Shown one piece after another: positions 1 through 8,898 of a DNA stretch of 64,000 nt. Under the pieces are notes generated by a model. The model was not told the origin of the DNA and made no database searches. It saw nothing but the letters and a program-made list of their open reading frames with translations. Position 1 is the first letter of the stretch. The number at the start of each line of letters is the position of its first letter. The stretch spans positions 772,068-836,067 of the forward strand of contig CBDFGE010000006.1 in assembly GCA_965247055.1 (NCBI GenBank), given 5' to 3'. Source of the DNA: CBDFGE01 sp965247055 (lineage in GTDB: Bacteria > Chloroflexota > Dehalococcoidia > Lucifugimonadales > JAGWBF01). The translations under genes and the position numbers were made by a program.

Positions 1-348
1 TGGGAGGCGGCGATGGCGGCCGCCCACTATAAGCTGGACAACCTTACGGCCCTGGTGGATAGGAACGGGATCCAGAACGACCGCTTTACCAGCCAGGTGA
101 TGGAGCTTGAACCGCTGCCCGAAAAGTGGCGCGCCTTCGGGTGGGCTACCCTCGAGATTGACGGCCACGACATCTCCCAGGTACTGGATGCGCTGAAAGA
201 AGCTCAAAATACCAAGGGACGCCCGACAGTCATCATTGCCCACACCGTCAAGGGCAAAGGTGTCAGCTTCATGGAGAACAACCCCGACTTCCACGGCCGG
301 GCCCCGACCCAAGAGGAGTACACCAAGGCGACGGCGGAGCTGGCGTAG
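1..348 (+). CDS. Transketolase, N-terminal subunit (3' part only)
   Basis: This is the C-terminal end of the thiamine-diphosphate-binding half of a split transketolase; the reading frame is open at base 1, so the true start lies outside the window. Visible landmarks are the LTALVDRNGIQND stretch, which in this family follows the cofactor-binding Gly-Asp-Gly region, and a C-terminal VKGKGVSFMENN...HGRAP segment with the conserved active-site-type His. It is followed after 38 bases by the C-terminal subunit gene in the same direction, so the two are cotranscribed and their products should assemble into one enzyme of the non-oxidative pentose phosphate pathway. A 1-deoxyxylulose-5-phosphate synthase would normally be a single chain, which argues against that alternative. 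Confidence 0.9.
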   Translation, partial: WEAAMAAAHYKLDNLTALVDRNGIQNDRFTSQVMELEPLPEKWRAFGWATLEIDGHDISQVLDALKEAQNTKGRPTVIIAHTVKGKGVSFMENNPDFHGRAPTQEEYTKATAELA

Positions 349-386
349 CGGACATGTGGCTATCCGGCGTGACCAAGGAGTAGCTT

Positions 387-1340
387 GTGGTTGCGAACCT
401 TCCCATGGCCTCGACCCGGGAGACCTACGGCAAGACGTTGGTGCAGCTGGGTAGAGAGCACCCGGAGATAGTAGTCCTTGGGGGCGACCTCAACAAGTCG
501 ACCTTCACCTACCTCTTCGGCTCCGAGTTCCCCGACCGGTTCTTCGATTTTGGCCCGGCGGAGCAGAACATAATGGGAGTGGCCGCCGGGCTTGCCTCCT
601 CGGGGAAGACCCCCTTCGTCAGCACCTTCTCGGTGTTCGGCACGTGCCGCCCCTTCGACCAGATCCGGGTGAGTATCTCTCAGCCCCACCTGAACGTGAA
701 GATCGTGTGCACCCATGCAGGTGTCACCGCCGGAGAGGACGGGATGTCGGCCCATGGGATCGAGGACCTGGCGCTAATGTGCTCCCTGCCCGGCTTTACC
801 GTGCTGGCCCCCGCCGACGCCCCGGAGACGGAGCTGGCGATCCGTGCCGCCGCCCAGGCGCCGGGACCCTTCTACATACGCCTCTATCGCCCCCCCACCC
901 CGGTGGTACATCGCGACGGCTGCAACTTCGAGATCGGCAAAGCCGAGGTCATGCGGATGGGCGCCGACGTGACAATCGTGGCTGCGGGGGTGAGCGTATC
1001 CTCGGCGCTACAGGCCGCCGACGCGCTGGCCGAGGAGGGCATCGGCTGCGGCGTCATGAACGTCCATACCCTGAGTCCCATCGATGAGGACGGGATCCTC
1101 AACGCCGCGCGAGAGACGGGAGCGGTGGTCACCGTGGAGGAGCACCTTTTCAGGGGCGGCCTGGGCAGCATCGTCGCCCAGGTCCTGGGAAAGGGCCACC
1201 CGGTCCCCCTGGAGATGGTGGCATTGGACCGCTACGCCGAATCGGGCAAGCCGGAACAGCTTCTCGAGAAGTACCACCTGACACCAGGGGACGTAGCAAA
1301 AGCTGTCAAGACTGTCCTGGCTCGAAAGAGGGTCCCATGA
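387..1340 (+). CDS. Transketolase, C-terminal subunit
   Basis: The 317-aa product is the pyrimidine-binding plus C-terminal half of a split transketolase. The motif GPAEQNIMGVAAGLAS near residues 56-71 carries the invariant Glu (about residue 59) that activates the cofactor. The C-terminal domain ends in the usual VEEHLFRGGLGS and AESGKPEQLLEKYHL segments. The start is a GTG at 387 with AAGGAG seven bases upstream. It pairs with the upstream N-terminal subunit and interconverts ketose and aldose phosphates. Length is typical for the split form. Confidence 0.92.
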   Translation: MVANLPMASTRETYGKTLVQLGREHPEIVVLGGDLNKSTFTYLFGSEFPDRFFDFGPAEQNIMGVAAGLASSGKTPFVSTFSVFGTCRPFDQIRVSISQPHLNVKIVCTHAGVTAGEDGMSAHGIEDLALMCSLPGFTVLAPADAPETELAIRAAAQAPGPFYIRLYRPPTPVVHRDGCNFEIGKAEVMRMGADVTIVAAGVSVSSALQAADALAEEGIGCGVMNVHTLSPIDEDGILNAARETGAVVTVEEHLFRGGLGSIVAQVLGKGHPVPLEMVALDRYAESGKPEQLLEKYHLTPGDVAKAVKTVLARKRVP

Positions 1341-1356
1341 TAGGCATCGCGACGGC

Positions 1357-1692
1357 CTAGTCCCCCATCGGTCCGTCGTGGGCCCCTTCGACGTCGTTGC
1401 CATTCGCCCCGAAACCCTCGTCGCTGTAGACCCCCATCTCCCGGCCCTGGTAGACGTGTACGATGAAGTCCTCCCTGGAGACCCCCAGGACATCCAGGAG
1501 CTCGTCATCTATGGTCTCAATAAGTCCTCGAATATCTTCCTGGGTCAGACTCTCCAGGACACACAGCGTGCTGTGGACGGTATCTCCGGTGAAGTGGAGG
1601 TCCACCCTCCCCACCGCGTGCTCGTTGTCCAGGATGGCGTATGACTCGGAGCTGGGGGTCCTACAGTCCCTCTCGAAATAGTAGTCCGCCAC
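1357..1692 (-). CDS. Hypothetical protein, last gene of the proB-proA operon
   Basis: This 111-aa acidic protein is not recognised. It starts MADYYFERDCRTPSSES and has an alternating hydrophobic/charged pattern (GRVDLHFTGDTVHSTLCV, then a helix LTQEDIRGLIETIDDELLD) suggesting a compact alpha/beta fold without membrane segments. It lies 34 bases downstream of proA in the same direction and ends tail-to-tail with the transketolase gene 16 bases away. The composition is coding-like. The function is unknown, and its place in the operon gives only a weak hint. Confidence 0.65.
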   Translation of the reverse strand: MADYYFERDCRTPSSESYAILDNEHAVGRVDLHFTGDTVHSTLCVLESLTQEDIRGLIETIDDELLDVLGVSREDFIVHVYQGREMGVYSDEGFGANGNDVEGAHDGPMGD

Positions 1693-1726
1693 GCCTTACC
1701 TCCCTTCCAAAGGAGTCGTCTATGGG

Positions 1727-3001
1727 TCAGGAGCGCACGTGGCCACTCCCCAAAACAAACCACTTGTACGAAGTCAGCTCCTTGAGGCCCATGGGCCCCC
1801 GGGCGTGGTACTTCTGGGTACTGATCCCGACCTCCGCTCCCAGGCCAAGCTGGGCGCCATCGGTGAAGCGGGTGCTGGCGTTCACGTATACCGCCGCTCC
1901 ATCTACCTCGTCTACAAAACGCATGGCAGCCGAGTAGTCCTCGGTAACGATGGCCTCGGAGTGGCCCGACCCGTACCTCTCGATGTGCTCCATGGCCTCG
2001 TCCAGCGAGTCCACCACCTTGACCGCGGCCACCAGGGATAAGAACTCCTTTCCCCAATCCTCCTCGCCGGCGGGCACCACGTTCAGGCCCGGGACCGGCG
2101 CGAGAATGCTGATGGCACGGCGGTCGCACCTGATCTCAACTCCGGCCCGGCACCACTCCCCGGCGATGCGGGGCAGGTACCGGGGTGCCACCTCCGAATG
2201 GACCAGGAGGGAGTCCAGGGCGTTGCACACAGTGGGGCGCTGGACCTTGGCGTTGTAGGCTATGGCCACCGCCTTCTCCAGGTCGGCCGACCTGTCGACG
2301 TAGGTGTGGCAGACGCCGACGCCGCCGGTGACCACCGGCATCGCCGCATTCTCCGCCACGAAACGGATCAGGTCCGCGCCCCCCCGAGGGATCAGGAGGT
2401 CTATGTACTTCCTCATCCTGAGCATCGGCTCCACCAGGGCGCGGTCGGCGCTGTCCACGAACTGAAGGGCATCCTCGGGGACACCGGCGCGCGCCATGGC
2501 GCGGCGGACCAGCCCCGCCAGAGCCCCGTTGGAGTGGATGGCCTCGCTGCCCCCCCTCAGGATACAGGCGTTGCCAGACTTGAGGCAAAGCGCGGAGATA
2601 TCCACCGTCACGTTGGGCCGGCTCTCGTAGATGGAGCCGATGACCCCCAGGGGGACCCGCTTTTTCCCAGCCACCAGCCCGTTGGGCAGAGTACGGGCGT
2701 CGAAGACCTCTCCCACGGGGTCAGGGAGCGCGGCCACGGCCCGCACGTCACCGGCGATGGCCTCCAGCCGCTGTGGGGTTAGCAGGAGCCGGTCCAGCAC
2801 CGCCTCCGAGAGGCCCGCAGCCTTCCCGGCACGGCAGTCGATCTCGTTGGCCTCCAGCACCTCTTTCTGCTCGGCCAGCAGGGCTTCGGCTATGTTCAGC
2901 AGGGCCCGGTCCTTGACCTGGGAAGACAGCCTCGCCAGAAGCCGAGAGGCGGCCCGGGCCGCCCTCGCCTTTCCCAAGAGCTCATCCGTTGCCGTCGTCA
3001 T
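1727..3001 (-). CDS. proA: Gamma-glutamyl phosphate reductase
   Basis: The 424-aa enzyme performs the NADPH-dependent reduction of glutamyl-5-phosphate to the semialdehyde, the second step of proline synthesis. It has the aldehyde-dehydrogenase-superfamily fold. Hallmarks are GVIGSIYESRPNV, LIPRGGADLIRFV, the catalytic Cys in QRPTVCNALDSLL (about residue 260), and the family C-terminus GLGAEVGISTQKYHARGPMG. Length is normal. The ATG is preceded by GGAGG lying in the last codons of the upstream protease-like gene, so the genes are translationally close. It sits downstream of proB in one operon. Confidence 0.96.
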   Translation of the reverse strand: MTTATDELLGKARAARAASRLLARLSSQVKDRALLNIAEALLAEQKEVLEANEIDCRAGKAAGLSEAVLDRLLLTPQRLEAIAGDVRAVAALPDPVGEVFDARTLPNGLVAGKKRVPLGVIGSIYESRPNVTVDISALCLKSGNACILRGGSEAIHSNGALAGLVRRAMARAGVPEDALQFVDSADRALVEPMLRMRKYIDLLIPRGGADLIRFVAENAAMPVVTGGVGVCHTYVDRSADLEKAVAIAYNAKVQRPTVCNALDSLLVHSEVAPRYLPRIAGEWCRAGVEIRCDRRAISILAPVPGLNVVPAGEEDWGKEFLSLVAAVKVVDSLDEAMEHIERYGSGHSEAIVTEDYSAAMRFVDEVDGAAVYVNASTRFTDGAQLGLGAEVGISTQKYHARGPMGLKELTSYKWFVLGSGHVRS

Positions 3002-3002
3002 C

Positions 3003-3377
3003 CTACGCCTCCGGCGTGAATCCTAGCAGATTGGACGCCACGGGCACCAGCGTGTGGTTCACGGGGTCAGCGCCCAGAGTGAACTCCTCCAGGGCCGTGG
3101 CCCCAAGAAGGGGCTCACTCTCGCCGTCGCCAAACACGCAAAGGGTGTACTGCACTTCCTCGCCAATGCGAAGGTTCACCCTGCATACGTCCCGCTCTAT
3201 GATGCTCCCATCCGCCAGACGGAAGCGCCGCCGGCCCGTGGGCGAGTAGCCCGACCGTTGAAGGACGGTATGGGGTATCAACGAATAGCTCGCCCCGGTG
3301 TCCACCCAGGCTTCGATTTGCTCAAAGCGGCCCTAGTCTGCGCCGCCAATCTCCATGGGATAGCGAAAGGTATTCAT
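3003..3377 (-). pseudogene. Clan-AA (retropepsin-like) aspartic protease with in-frame TAG
   Basis: Read from the ATG at 3377, which has a good GAGGGG ribosome site, the frame encodes MNTFRYPMEIGGAD, then a TAG at 3335-3333, then GRFEQIEAWVDTGASYS and so on to 3003. That gives about 124 residues if the TAG is ignored. The DTGAS motif is the catalytic Asp signature of single-domain retropepsin-like proteases, and LLGATALEEF is the matching C-terminal glycine-containing segment. The sequence before the TAG lines up with the family N-terminus, so the stop interrupts what was one gene. Restart at the GTG at 3305 would begin right at the catalytic motif and lose the first strand. It sits between proB and proA. 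It may be a real nonsense mutation, a sequencing error or a rare readthrough case. Confidence 0.7.
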
Positions 3378-3411
3378 ATGTCCCCTCTGGTCGTCCTTTG
3401 GCTCAGGCATT

Positions 3412-4656
3412 TCATAGCAGTACCATGTTGTTGCGGTGTACCACTTCCTGGGCATAATGGTAGCCCAGTATGTCCTGGATATGGTCGGACCGGGCACCCA
3501 TTATCCTGGCCACGTCGTCCGAGCCGTAGTTGGTGATGCCGCAGGCCACCCTTTCGCCCTCGGGCCTTACTATATAGACGATGTCTCCCCGGTGAAAGTC
3601 ACCCTCGACCCCCTTCACCCCTGCCGGCAGCAGGCTTCGGTTGCCTTGTACCAGGGCCGCACAGGCGCCCTGGTCAACCAGGATCGCTCCCCGGGTCGAG
3701 AGGCCGCTGAGCATCCACCTCTTCCTGCTCTCCATCCTGCTGGCGGTGGGCAGAAACAGGGTCCCCAGCTCCTCCCCCTCTGCCAGGCGCAGGAGGACGT
3801 TGTCGTCCCAGCCGTTGCAGATGACCGTGGCGATGCCCGAGGAGGTGGCGATCTTGGCTGCCTCCAGCTTGCTGGACATACCACCCCTGGCCTGGGGGTT
3901 GAGGAGCTTGCCCGCCAGGGCCTCTACCTCCTGGTCCACCCTCTCCACGCGCCTCACCAGGCCGGCATCAGGCTCCAGGTGAGGGTCGGCGGTGTACAGG
4001 CCCTCGGTGTCGGTGAGGATGGCCAGCAGATCGGCGTCCACCAGGTTCGCCACCAGGGCCGAGAGCCTGTCGTTGTCGCCAAACACTTCGCCAATCTCGT
4101 CCACCGACACCACATCGTTCTCGTTAAGCACCGGTACCACGCCCATCTCCACCAGCGCAAGAAGGGCATTGCGGACGTTCAGGTAGGACTGGCGGTCGGA
4201 AACGTCCTTCCAGGTGAGCAGGGCCTGGGCCACCACAATCCCGTGGCCGGCAAAGAGCTGCTCGTACTGGTGCATGAGGCGGCTCTGGCCGACCGCGGCC
4301 AGGACCTGGCGGAAGGGAATATCCCGGCGGCCACGGGATTTGCCCAAGGCGTGCCTTCCGGCGGCGACGGCGCCCGAGGTTACCAGGATCAGCTCTGCGC
4401 CCGACCCGTGCAGGCTGGCTACCTGCTTCACCAGGGCCGACATTACCTCCAGGTCCAGGTGGTCGGAGCCTCCGGTGAGCACGGTGGTGCCGGCCTTCAC
4501 CACCAGGCGCTTGTAGCGGAGACTCGAGGGGGCCCTGGTCCCGGATTGAGGGCTGGCGCCGTCGACGGCGTCCAGGTCCCGTGCGACCTTGGGCCCGGCC
4601 TCCGGGGATGGGTAACGTCTCTGGGAACGGAAGGAGGCGCGATCGGCGCTGGCCAT
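3412..4656 (-). CDS. proB: Glutamate 5-kinase
   Basis: The 414-aa enzyme phosphorylates glutamate, the first committed and proline-inhibited step of proline synthesis. The amino-acid-kinase domain starts at RYKRLVVKAGTTVLTGG near residue 48, with TSGAVAAGRHALG, NENDVVSVDEIGEVFGDNDRLSALVAN and the GGMSSKLEAAKIATSSGI phosphate-binding region. The C-terminal 80 or so residues (RGAILVDQGACAAL..., DFHRGDIVYI) form the PUA domain. About 45 poorly conserved residues precede the kinase domain, so a later start is possible. The ATG at 4656 has an AAAGGA about 11 bases upstream. It is the first gene of the operon, transcribed away from rny. Confidence 0.95.
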   Translation of the reverse strand: MASADRASFRSQRRYPSPEAGPKVARDLDAVDGASPQSGTRAPSSLRYKRLVVKAGTTVLTGGSDHLDLEVMSALVKQVASLHGSGAELILVTSGAVAAGRHALGKSRGRRDIPFRQVLAAVGQSRLMHQYEQLFAGHGIVVAQALLTWKDVSDRQSYLNVRNALLALVEMGVVPVLNENDVVSVDEIGEVFGDNDRLSALVANLVDADLLAILTDTEGLYTADPHLEPDAGLVRRVERVDQEVEALAGKLLNPQARGGMSSKLEAAKIATSSGIATVICNGWDDNVLLRLAEGEELGTLFLPTASRMESRKRWMLSGLSTRGAILVDQGACAALVQGNRSLLPAGVKGVEGDFHRGDIVYIVRPEGERVACGITNYGSDDVARIMGARSDHIQDILGYHYAQEVVHRNNMVLL

Positions 4657-4918
4657 GGTTACGGGTTACGTCCTTTACCTCTGCGCAGTAGGATAATTAT
4701 AACAGCAGCCTCTGGACCCAACAAGGAAAGGCGCACGCACGCCCGTTGCGCCACGGCGCCCCTGCTCCGGCGAAGCGCGTCTCCATCCGGGCTAGGCCTA
4801 TCAGGTAGCCTCGCCGGAGCCCGCTTTCAACTTGACACCCACTCTGTCCACAGTTATGATTGAGATGCTGGGGGACAGAATAGTCTCCCAAATTTGTACG
4901 CCCAGGCGGAAAGGAACG

Positions 4919-6403
4919 GTGAAGCTGTTGGGTATACTCAGTTTCCTGACCGGCCTGGCGGGCGCGGGACGCTTAAGAGCTGCTAAAGAGGAAGCCCGGA
5001 GGGTTTTACAGGAGGCCGAGGAGCAAAAGCGCCAGACACTCATCGAGGCCCGAGAAGAGGCCCTGAAGGCGCGTTCCTCGGTAGAAGACGAGGTCAAGGA
5101 GAGCCGCAAGGAGCTTCAAAGGCTGGAAAGGCGGCATAGCCAGCGAGAGGAGACCCTGGACCGCAAGTCCGAATCCCTGGAGCGCCAGGAGAGTTCCCTT
5201 GCCGATAGGCAAAGGGATCTGGAGGCGATCAAGGAAGATCTGAAGGGCCTCAAAGAGAAACAGTTAAAGCAGCTGGAAAGTGTAGCGCAGCTCACCACGG
5301 CCGAAGCCAAAGAGATGCTTTTCAAGAAGTCGGAAGACGAGATGAAGCACGACCTGGCCCGACGCTACCGGGAGCTGGAGCGGAACTCCAAAGAAGAAGC
5401 GGACCAGAACGCCCGCAAGGTCATTACTACGGCTATACACAGATTGGCCAGTGATGTGGTCGCCGAGCGCACCACGTCTACCGTATCGTTGCCCAACGAC
5501 GATATGAAGGGCCGCCTCATTGGACGGGAGGGCCGGAACATAAAGGTTCTGGAGGCCCTCACCGGCGTGGACATAATCATCGACGACACACCCGAGGTGG
5601 TTACCATCTCCTGCTTCGACCCGGTGCGGAAGGAGACGGCGCGACTGGCCCTGGAGAACCTGGTACGGGACGGAAGGATACAGCCCGCTCGGATCGAGGA
5701 CATGGTGGTGCGCGCCCAGAAGGAGATGGAGGAGATCATTGCGAGGGAAGGGGAGAGGGCCACATTCGACTCGGGCGTCACCGGCCTGGACCCCGAGCTG
5801 ATAAAGCTCCTGGGTCGCCTGAAGTACCGTTATAGCTACGGGGAGAACGTGCTTCAGCACTCGGTGGAGGTCGCACTCATAGCGGGCATGATGGCCGCCG
5901 AGATAGGGGCCAACATCGACGTGGCCAAGGCGGGCGGGCTCCTTCACGACATCGGCAAGGCCCTGACCCACGAGGTGGAAGGGCCCCACGCCGAGATCGG
6001 AGCTGACGTTGCCAAGAAATTCGGCATCCACCCAGAGGTGCACAGGGCCATCATGGAGCATCACGACGAGGAGCGGGGATCGGTTGAGGCCTTTTTGGTG
6101 GCCGCGGCCGACGCCTGCAGCGCCTCAAGGCCGGGCGCTCGACGGGAGACCCTGGAACACTACGTAAAGCGCCTGGAAAAGCTGGAAGAGGCCGCTACCT
6201 CCTTCCCCGGCGTGGAAAAGGTGTTCGCCATCCAGGCAGGCCGGGAGATCCGCATAATGGTGAAGCCAGAAGACATCGACGATCTGGCGGCCGCCATACT
6301 GTCCCGAGACATCGCCAAGAAAATCGAATCGGACCTGGTGTTCCCGGGACAGATAAAGGTGACGGTTATACGTGAGACCCGAGCGATAGAGTACGCCCGG
6401 TAG
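4919..6403 (+). CDS. rny: Ribonuclease Y
   Basis: This is an endoribonuclease that starts mRNA decay. The order is a short hydrophobic N-terminus (MKLLGILSFLTGLAGAG), a long coiled coil with repeated EEARRVLQEAEE-like heptads (about residues 20-165), a KH domain containing GRLIGREGRNIKVLEALTGV, and an HD domain with HSVEVALIAG, the HD pair in GGLLHDIGKA, and EHHDEE. The family C-terminus is PGQIKVTVIRETRAIEYAR. I chose the GTG at 4919 because AAAGGA precedes it; an in-frame ATG exists at 4832. From GTG the protein is 494 aa, a little shorter than usual, and its membrane anchor is weak. Confidence 0.93.
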   Translation: MKLLGILSFLTGLAGAGRLRAAKEEARRVLQEAEEQKRQTLIEAREEALKARSSVEDEVKESRKELQRLERRHSQREETLDRKSESLERQESSLADRQRDLEAIKEDLKGLKEKQLKQLESVAQLTTAEAKEMLFKKSEDEMKHDLARRYRELERNSKEEADQNARKVITTAIHRLASDVVAERTTSTVSLPNDDMKGRLIGREGRNIKVLEALTGVDIIIDDTPEVVTISCFDPVRKETARLALENLVRDGRIQPARIEDMVVRAQKEMEEIIAREGERATFDSGVTGLDPELIKLLGRLKYRYSYGENVLQHSVEVALIAGMMAAEIGANIDVAKAGGLLHDIGKALTHEVEGPHAEIGADVAKKFGIHPEVHRAIMEHHDEERGSVEAFLVAAADACSASRPGARRETLEHYVKRLEKLEEAATSFPGVEKVFAIQAGREIRIMVKPEDIDDLAAAILSRDIAKKIESDLVFPGQIKVTVIRETRAIEYAR

Positions 6404-6443
6404 TGCTCAGAGCTTGCTAGTGGTTGGCGCGGCAATCCCCCTG

Positions 6444-6501
6444 CCAGCTGCGACCAGGTCTGGGGAAAGCCAGACCTGGTCGCAGCTGGCGCGCCTTTTT
6501 T
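6444..6501 (+). terminator. Rho-independent terminator after rny
   Basis: A perfect 20-bp inverted repeat (6444-6463 and 6470-6489) with a GGAAAG loop is followed six bases later by six Ts (6496-6501). It lies 40 bases after the rny stop and before ymdB, so rny and ymdB are probably separate transcripts or joined only by readthrough. Confidence 0.9.
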
Positions 6502-6553
6502 CGGACACGGGGAGCCCACCCGAGCACCTATATAGAGGGAGGAGAACGCGGCA

Positions 6554-7330
6554 TTGCGTATATTGATGATCGGCGACGTAATAGGGAAGCCTGGGAGACA
6601 CGCGATCCGAACGCTGGTGCCGGAGCTCAGGCGTGAGTTCGAGATCGACCTGGTAATCGCCAACGGAGAGAACGCCGCCGGTGGGTTTGGCATCACCCCA
6701 GAAACAGCCCAGGAAATCATGGACGGCGACGTGGACGTGATCACCTCTGGGAACCACATCTGGAAGCAGAAGGAGATCATACCTTTCATCAGCGAGGAGT
6801 GGCCCCTGATCCGCCCGGCTAACTACCCGCCGGGCGTTCCCGGAAGAGGCCATATCCGCCTGGGGGAAACCGTCGTCATCAACCTTATGGGGAGGGTGTT
6901 CATGACCGCCCTGGACTGCCCCTTTAGGGCCGCGGACCAGGCCCTCGAAGAGGTGAAGGGAGTGAACCCTCCTAAGGCTATAATAGTGGACTTCCATGCC
7001 GAGGCCACCTCGGAGAAGCAGGCCATGGGGTGGTACCTGGATGGGAGGGTTAGCGCCGTGCTGGGGACCCATACCCACGTGGCTACCGCAGATGCCCGCA
7101 TCCTGCCCAGGGGCACGGCGTTCGTCACCGATGTGGGGATGTCCGGCCCCTACAACTCAGTGATCGGTAGTGACGTGGGGGCTGTGCTGGAGGGGTTCAT
7201 CACCCAGATGCCAAAGCGCCTTACCGTCCCCCCCCATAGCCCCGTGGTGCTTAACTCGGTCCTGGTGGATGTGGACGAGGAGACCGGCGTCGCCACCAGC
7301 ATCCAGAGGATCGATAGAAAGGTGGGATAG
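6554..7330 (+). CDS. ymdB: YmdB-family metallophosphoesterase
   Basis: The 258-aa protein belongs to the TIGR00282/YmdB calcineurin-like phosphoesterases, which in Bacillus hydrolyse 2',3'-cyclic nucleotides and affect biofilm choice. Metal ligands are visible in ILMIGDVIGKPGR, NGENAAGG, SGNHIW, VDFHAEATSEK and GTHTHVATAD. The TTG start at 6554 is supported by GGGAGGAG upstream and by the exact family N-terminus. rny and ymdB are neighbours in many bacteria. The next gene starts one base after its stop. Confidence 0.92.
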   Translation: MRILMIGDVIGKPGRHAIRTLVPELRREFEIDLVIANGENAAGGFGITPETAQEIMDGDVDVITSGNHIWKQKEIIPFISEEWPLIRPANYPPGVPGRGHIRLGETVVINLMGRVFMTALDCPFRAADQALEEVKGVNPPKAIIVDFHAEATSEKQAMGWYLDGRVSAVLGTHTHVATADARILPRGTAFVTDVGMSGPYNSVIGSDVGAVLEGFITQMPKRLTVPPHSPVVLNSVLVDVDEETGVATSIQRIDRKVG

Positions 7331-7331
7331 A

Positions 7332-8174
7332 ATGGCTGTCGTCGACCTGCACCTGCACACCACGGCATCCGACGGCCGCCTCACCCCGAGGGAGCTGATC
7401 GACCTGGTGGCAAAGAGGGGCCTGAATACCATCGCCATGACGGACCACGATTCCACCGAGGGCTTGGGCGAGGCCCTCGACCAGGCCAGGACGTATCCTC
7501 AGCTTAGAGTCATACCAGGAATAGAGCTGAGCACGGACGTGCCCGGAGACGAGATCCATGTCCTCGCCTACTTCATCCAATATGCAGACGCACAGCTTCA
7601 GAAGACCCTGCACAAGTTCCGCATGGGAAGGGTCCAGCGGGCGGAGACGATGGTGGAAAAGCTACGGCAATTGGGCGTAGAGATCGCATGGGAGCGTGTC
7701 CAGGAGATCGCGGGGGACGGAGCCGTGGGGAGGCCCCACATAGCGCTGGCCATGGTCGAGAGGGGTTACATAGCTCGGGTGGAAGATGCCTTCTCCAAGT
7801 ACATCGGCAGGAACGGCCCCGCCTATGCGGAGCGGGAGAAGATGACGCCACAAGAAGCGGTGGGCCTTATCCGGGACTGGGGAGGGGTTGCCGTGCTAGC
7901 CCACCCGGCCGAGATCTCGGACCTGGAGAGCACCCTGAAGTCGCTGAAGACGGCGGGGCTGGTTGGGATGGAAGTATACTACGCCCGATACCCCGAGGAG
8001 AGGATCCTGGAGCTCGCGGACGTCGCGGCCAGGCACGGACTGCTGCCGTGCGGGGGCAGCGACTACCATGGCCTGGGCAACCCCGAAGAGCCCTTGCCAG
8101 GCAGTATGGGACCGCCCCTGGAAGTAGTGGAGCGGCTGGAAGAGATGGCCACCAAGAGGGCCAGGGCTATCTAA
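7332..8174 (+). CDS. PHP-domain phosphoesterase (YciV/RNase AM-like)
   Basis: This 280-aa PHP-domain protein carries the complete metal-binding set: VDLHLHTTASDG, MTDHDSTEG, IPGIELSTD, AVLAHPAEIS and CGGSDYHG. This family acts on short nucleotides or nucleoside 3',5'-bisphosphates (the E. coli relative YciV/RNase AM). The ATG at 7332 begins one base after the ymdB stop, so translation is probably coupled. With ymdB it forms a small nucleotide/RNA-processing unit. The exact substrate cannot be read from sequence. Confidence 0.88.
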   Translation: MAVVDLHLHTTASDGRLTPRELIDLVAKRGLNTIAMTDHDSTEGLGEALDQARTYPQLRVIPGIELSTDVPGDEIHVLAYFIQYADAQLQKTLHKFRMGRVQRAETMVEKLRQLGVEIAWERVQEIAGDGAVGRPHIALAMVERGYIARVEDAFSKYIGRNGPAYAEREKMTPQEAVGLIRDWGGVAVLAHPAEISDLESTLKSLKTAGLVGMEVYYARYPEERILELADVAARHGLLPCGGSDYHGLGNPEEPLPGSMGPPLEVVERLEEMATKRARAI

Positions 8175-8208
8175 TAGAACTCACATGTGATGGGAGACGT
8201 GGCCACCG

Positions 8209-8895
8209 TTGGAACTGGCTGGACTTTATGTCTACTCCTACTTGGTAGGTGCGGTGCCCACGGCCTACATCATCGGCCGGCTGGTAAAGGGCATAGACAT
8301 ACGCCAGTACGGCAGTGGCAACGTAGGGGGTACCAACGTATTCTACAACGTTGGAAAGGTGTGGCTAATACCCCTGGGACTCTTCGAGCTCTTTGTCAAA
8401 GGCGCCTCCGCGGTGTGGATAGGCATGTTCTTACTGGACAAGGACAGGTCATCAGTGGAGCTGGTTGGGGGTCCCCTTATAGCCATAGCGGGGCACAACT
8501 GGTCGGTGTTCCTGCGGTTCAGCGGCGGGCGAGGCATAGCGGTGGTCATGGGAGCCCTTTTCGCCCTGGCCTACTGGGAGCTGGTGCTATTCGTAGCCGT
8601 GGCAGCGGGCGGATGGGCCCTATTCAGGAGCTCGGCGGTGTGGGTCTACATAGCCCTTCTGCTGCTGCCCTTCTCGAGTCTCGCTCTTGGGGAACCCCGG
8701 GCTATAACCTGGTTCTGCGTCGGGGTCCTGGCCCTGGTAACGGCCAAGCGTCTGACATCCAACTGGAATCCTTTCCCTGAGGGAGTGCCAAGGAGCACGG
8801 GATACCTGAACCGCCTGCTCAGGGACAGGGATGTCTCCCAGCGTGAGGAGTGGCTCCGCCGCGGGCCCAGGGGAAAAGACGGGAGAGCTAGTTAG
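8209..8895 (+). CDS. plsY: Glycerol-3-phosphate acyltransferase PlsY-like
   Basis: The 228-aa integral membrane protein matches the acyl-phosphate:glycerol-3-phosphate acyltransferase family, first acyl transfer in phospholipid synthesis. The signature loops are present in slightly divergent form: RQYGSGNVGGTNVF replaces the usual GSGNPGATN, and GHNWSVFLRFSGGRGIAV replaces GH..PVFLGFKGGKGVA. Several hydrophobic helices run through the chain. The start is a TTG at 8209 with a GGGAGA site upstream. The extended polar C-terminus (RDVSQREEWLRRGPRGK) is longer than usual. The divergent motifs leave some doubt about substrate. Confidence 0.85.
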   Translation: MELAGLYVYSYLVGAVPTAYIIGRLVKGIDIRQYGSGNVGGTNVFYNVGKVWLIPLGLFELFVKGASAVWIGMFLLDKDRSSVELVGGPLIAIAGHNWSVFLRFSGGRGIAVVMGALFALAYWELVLFVAVAAGGWALFRSSAVWVYIALLLLPFSSLALGEPRAITWFCVGVLALVTAKRLTSNWNPFPEGVPRSTGYLNRLLRDRDVSQREEWLRRGPRGKDGRAS

Positions 8896-8898
8896 ACC

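Noticed and set aside
3436..4863. 475-codon plus-strand frame opposite proB
   Set aside because: It is the GC-rich antisense shadow of proB: no ribosome site, no recognisable fold, and the opposite strand is a complete conserved enzyme. The same applies to the long antisense frames at 12280-13860 (nadE), 15057-16427 (binding protein) and 55840-57462 (IS1380).
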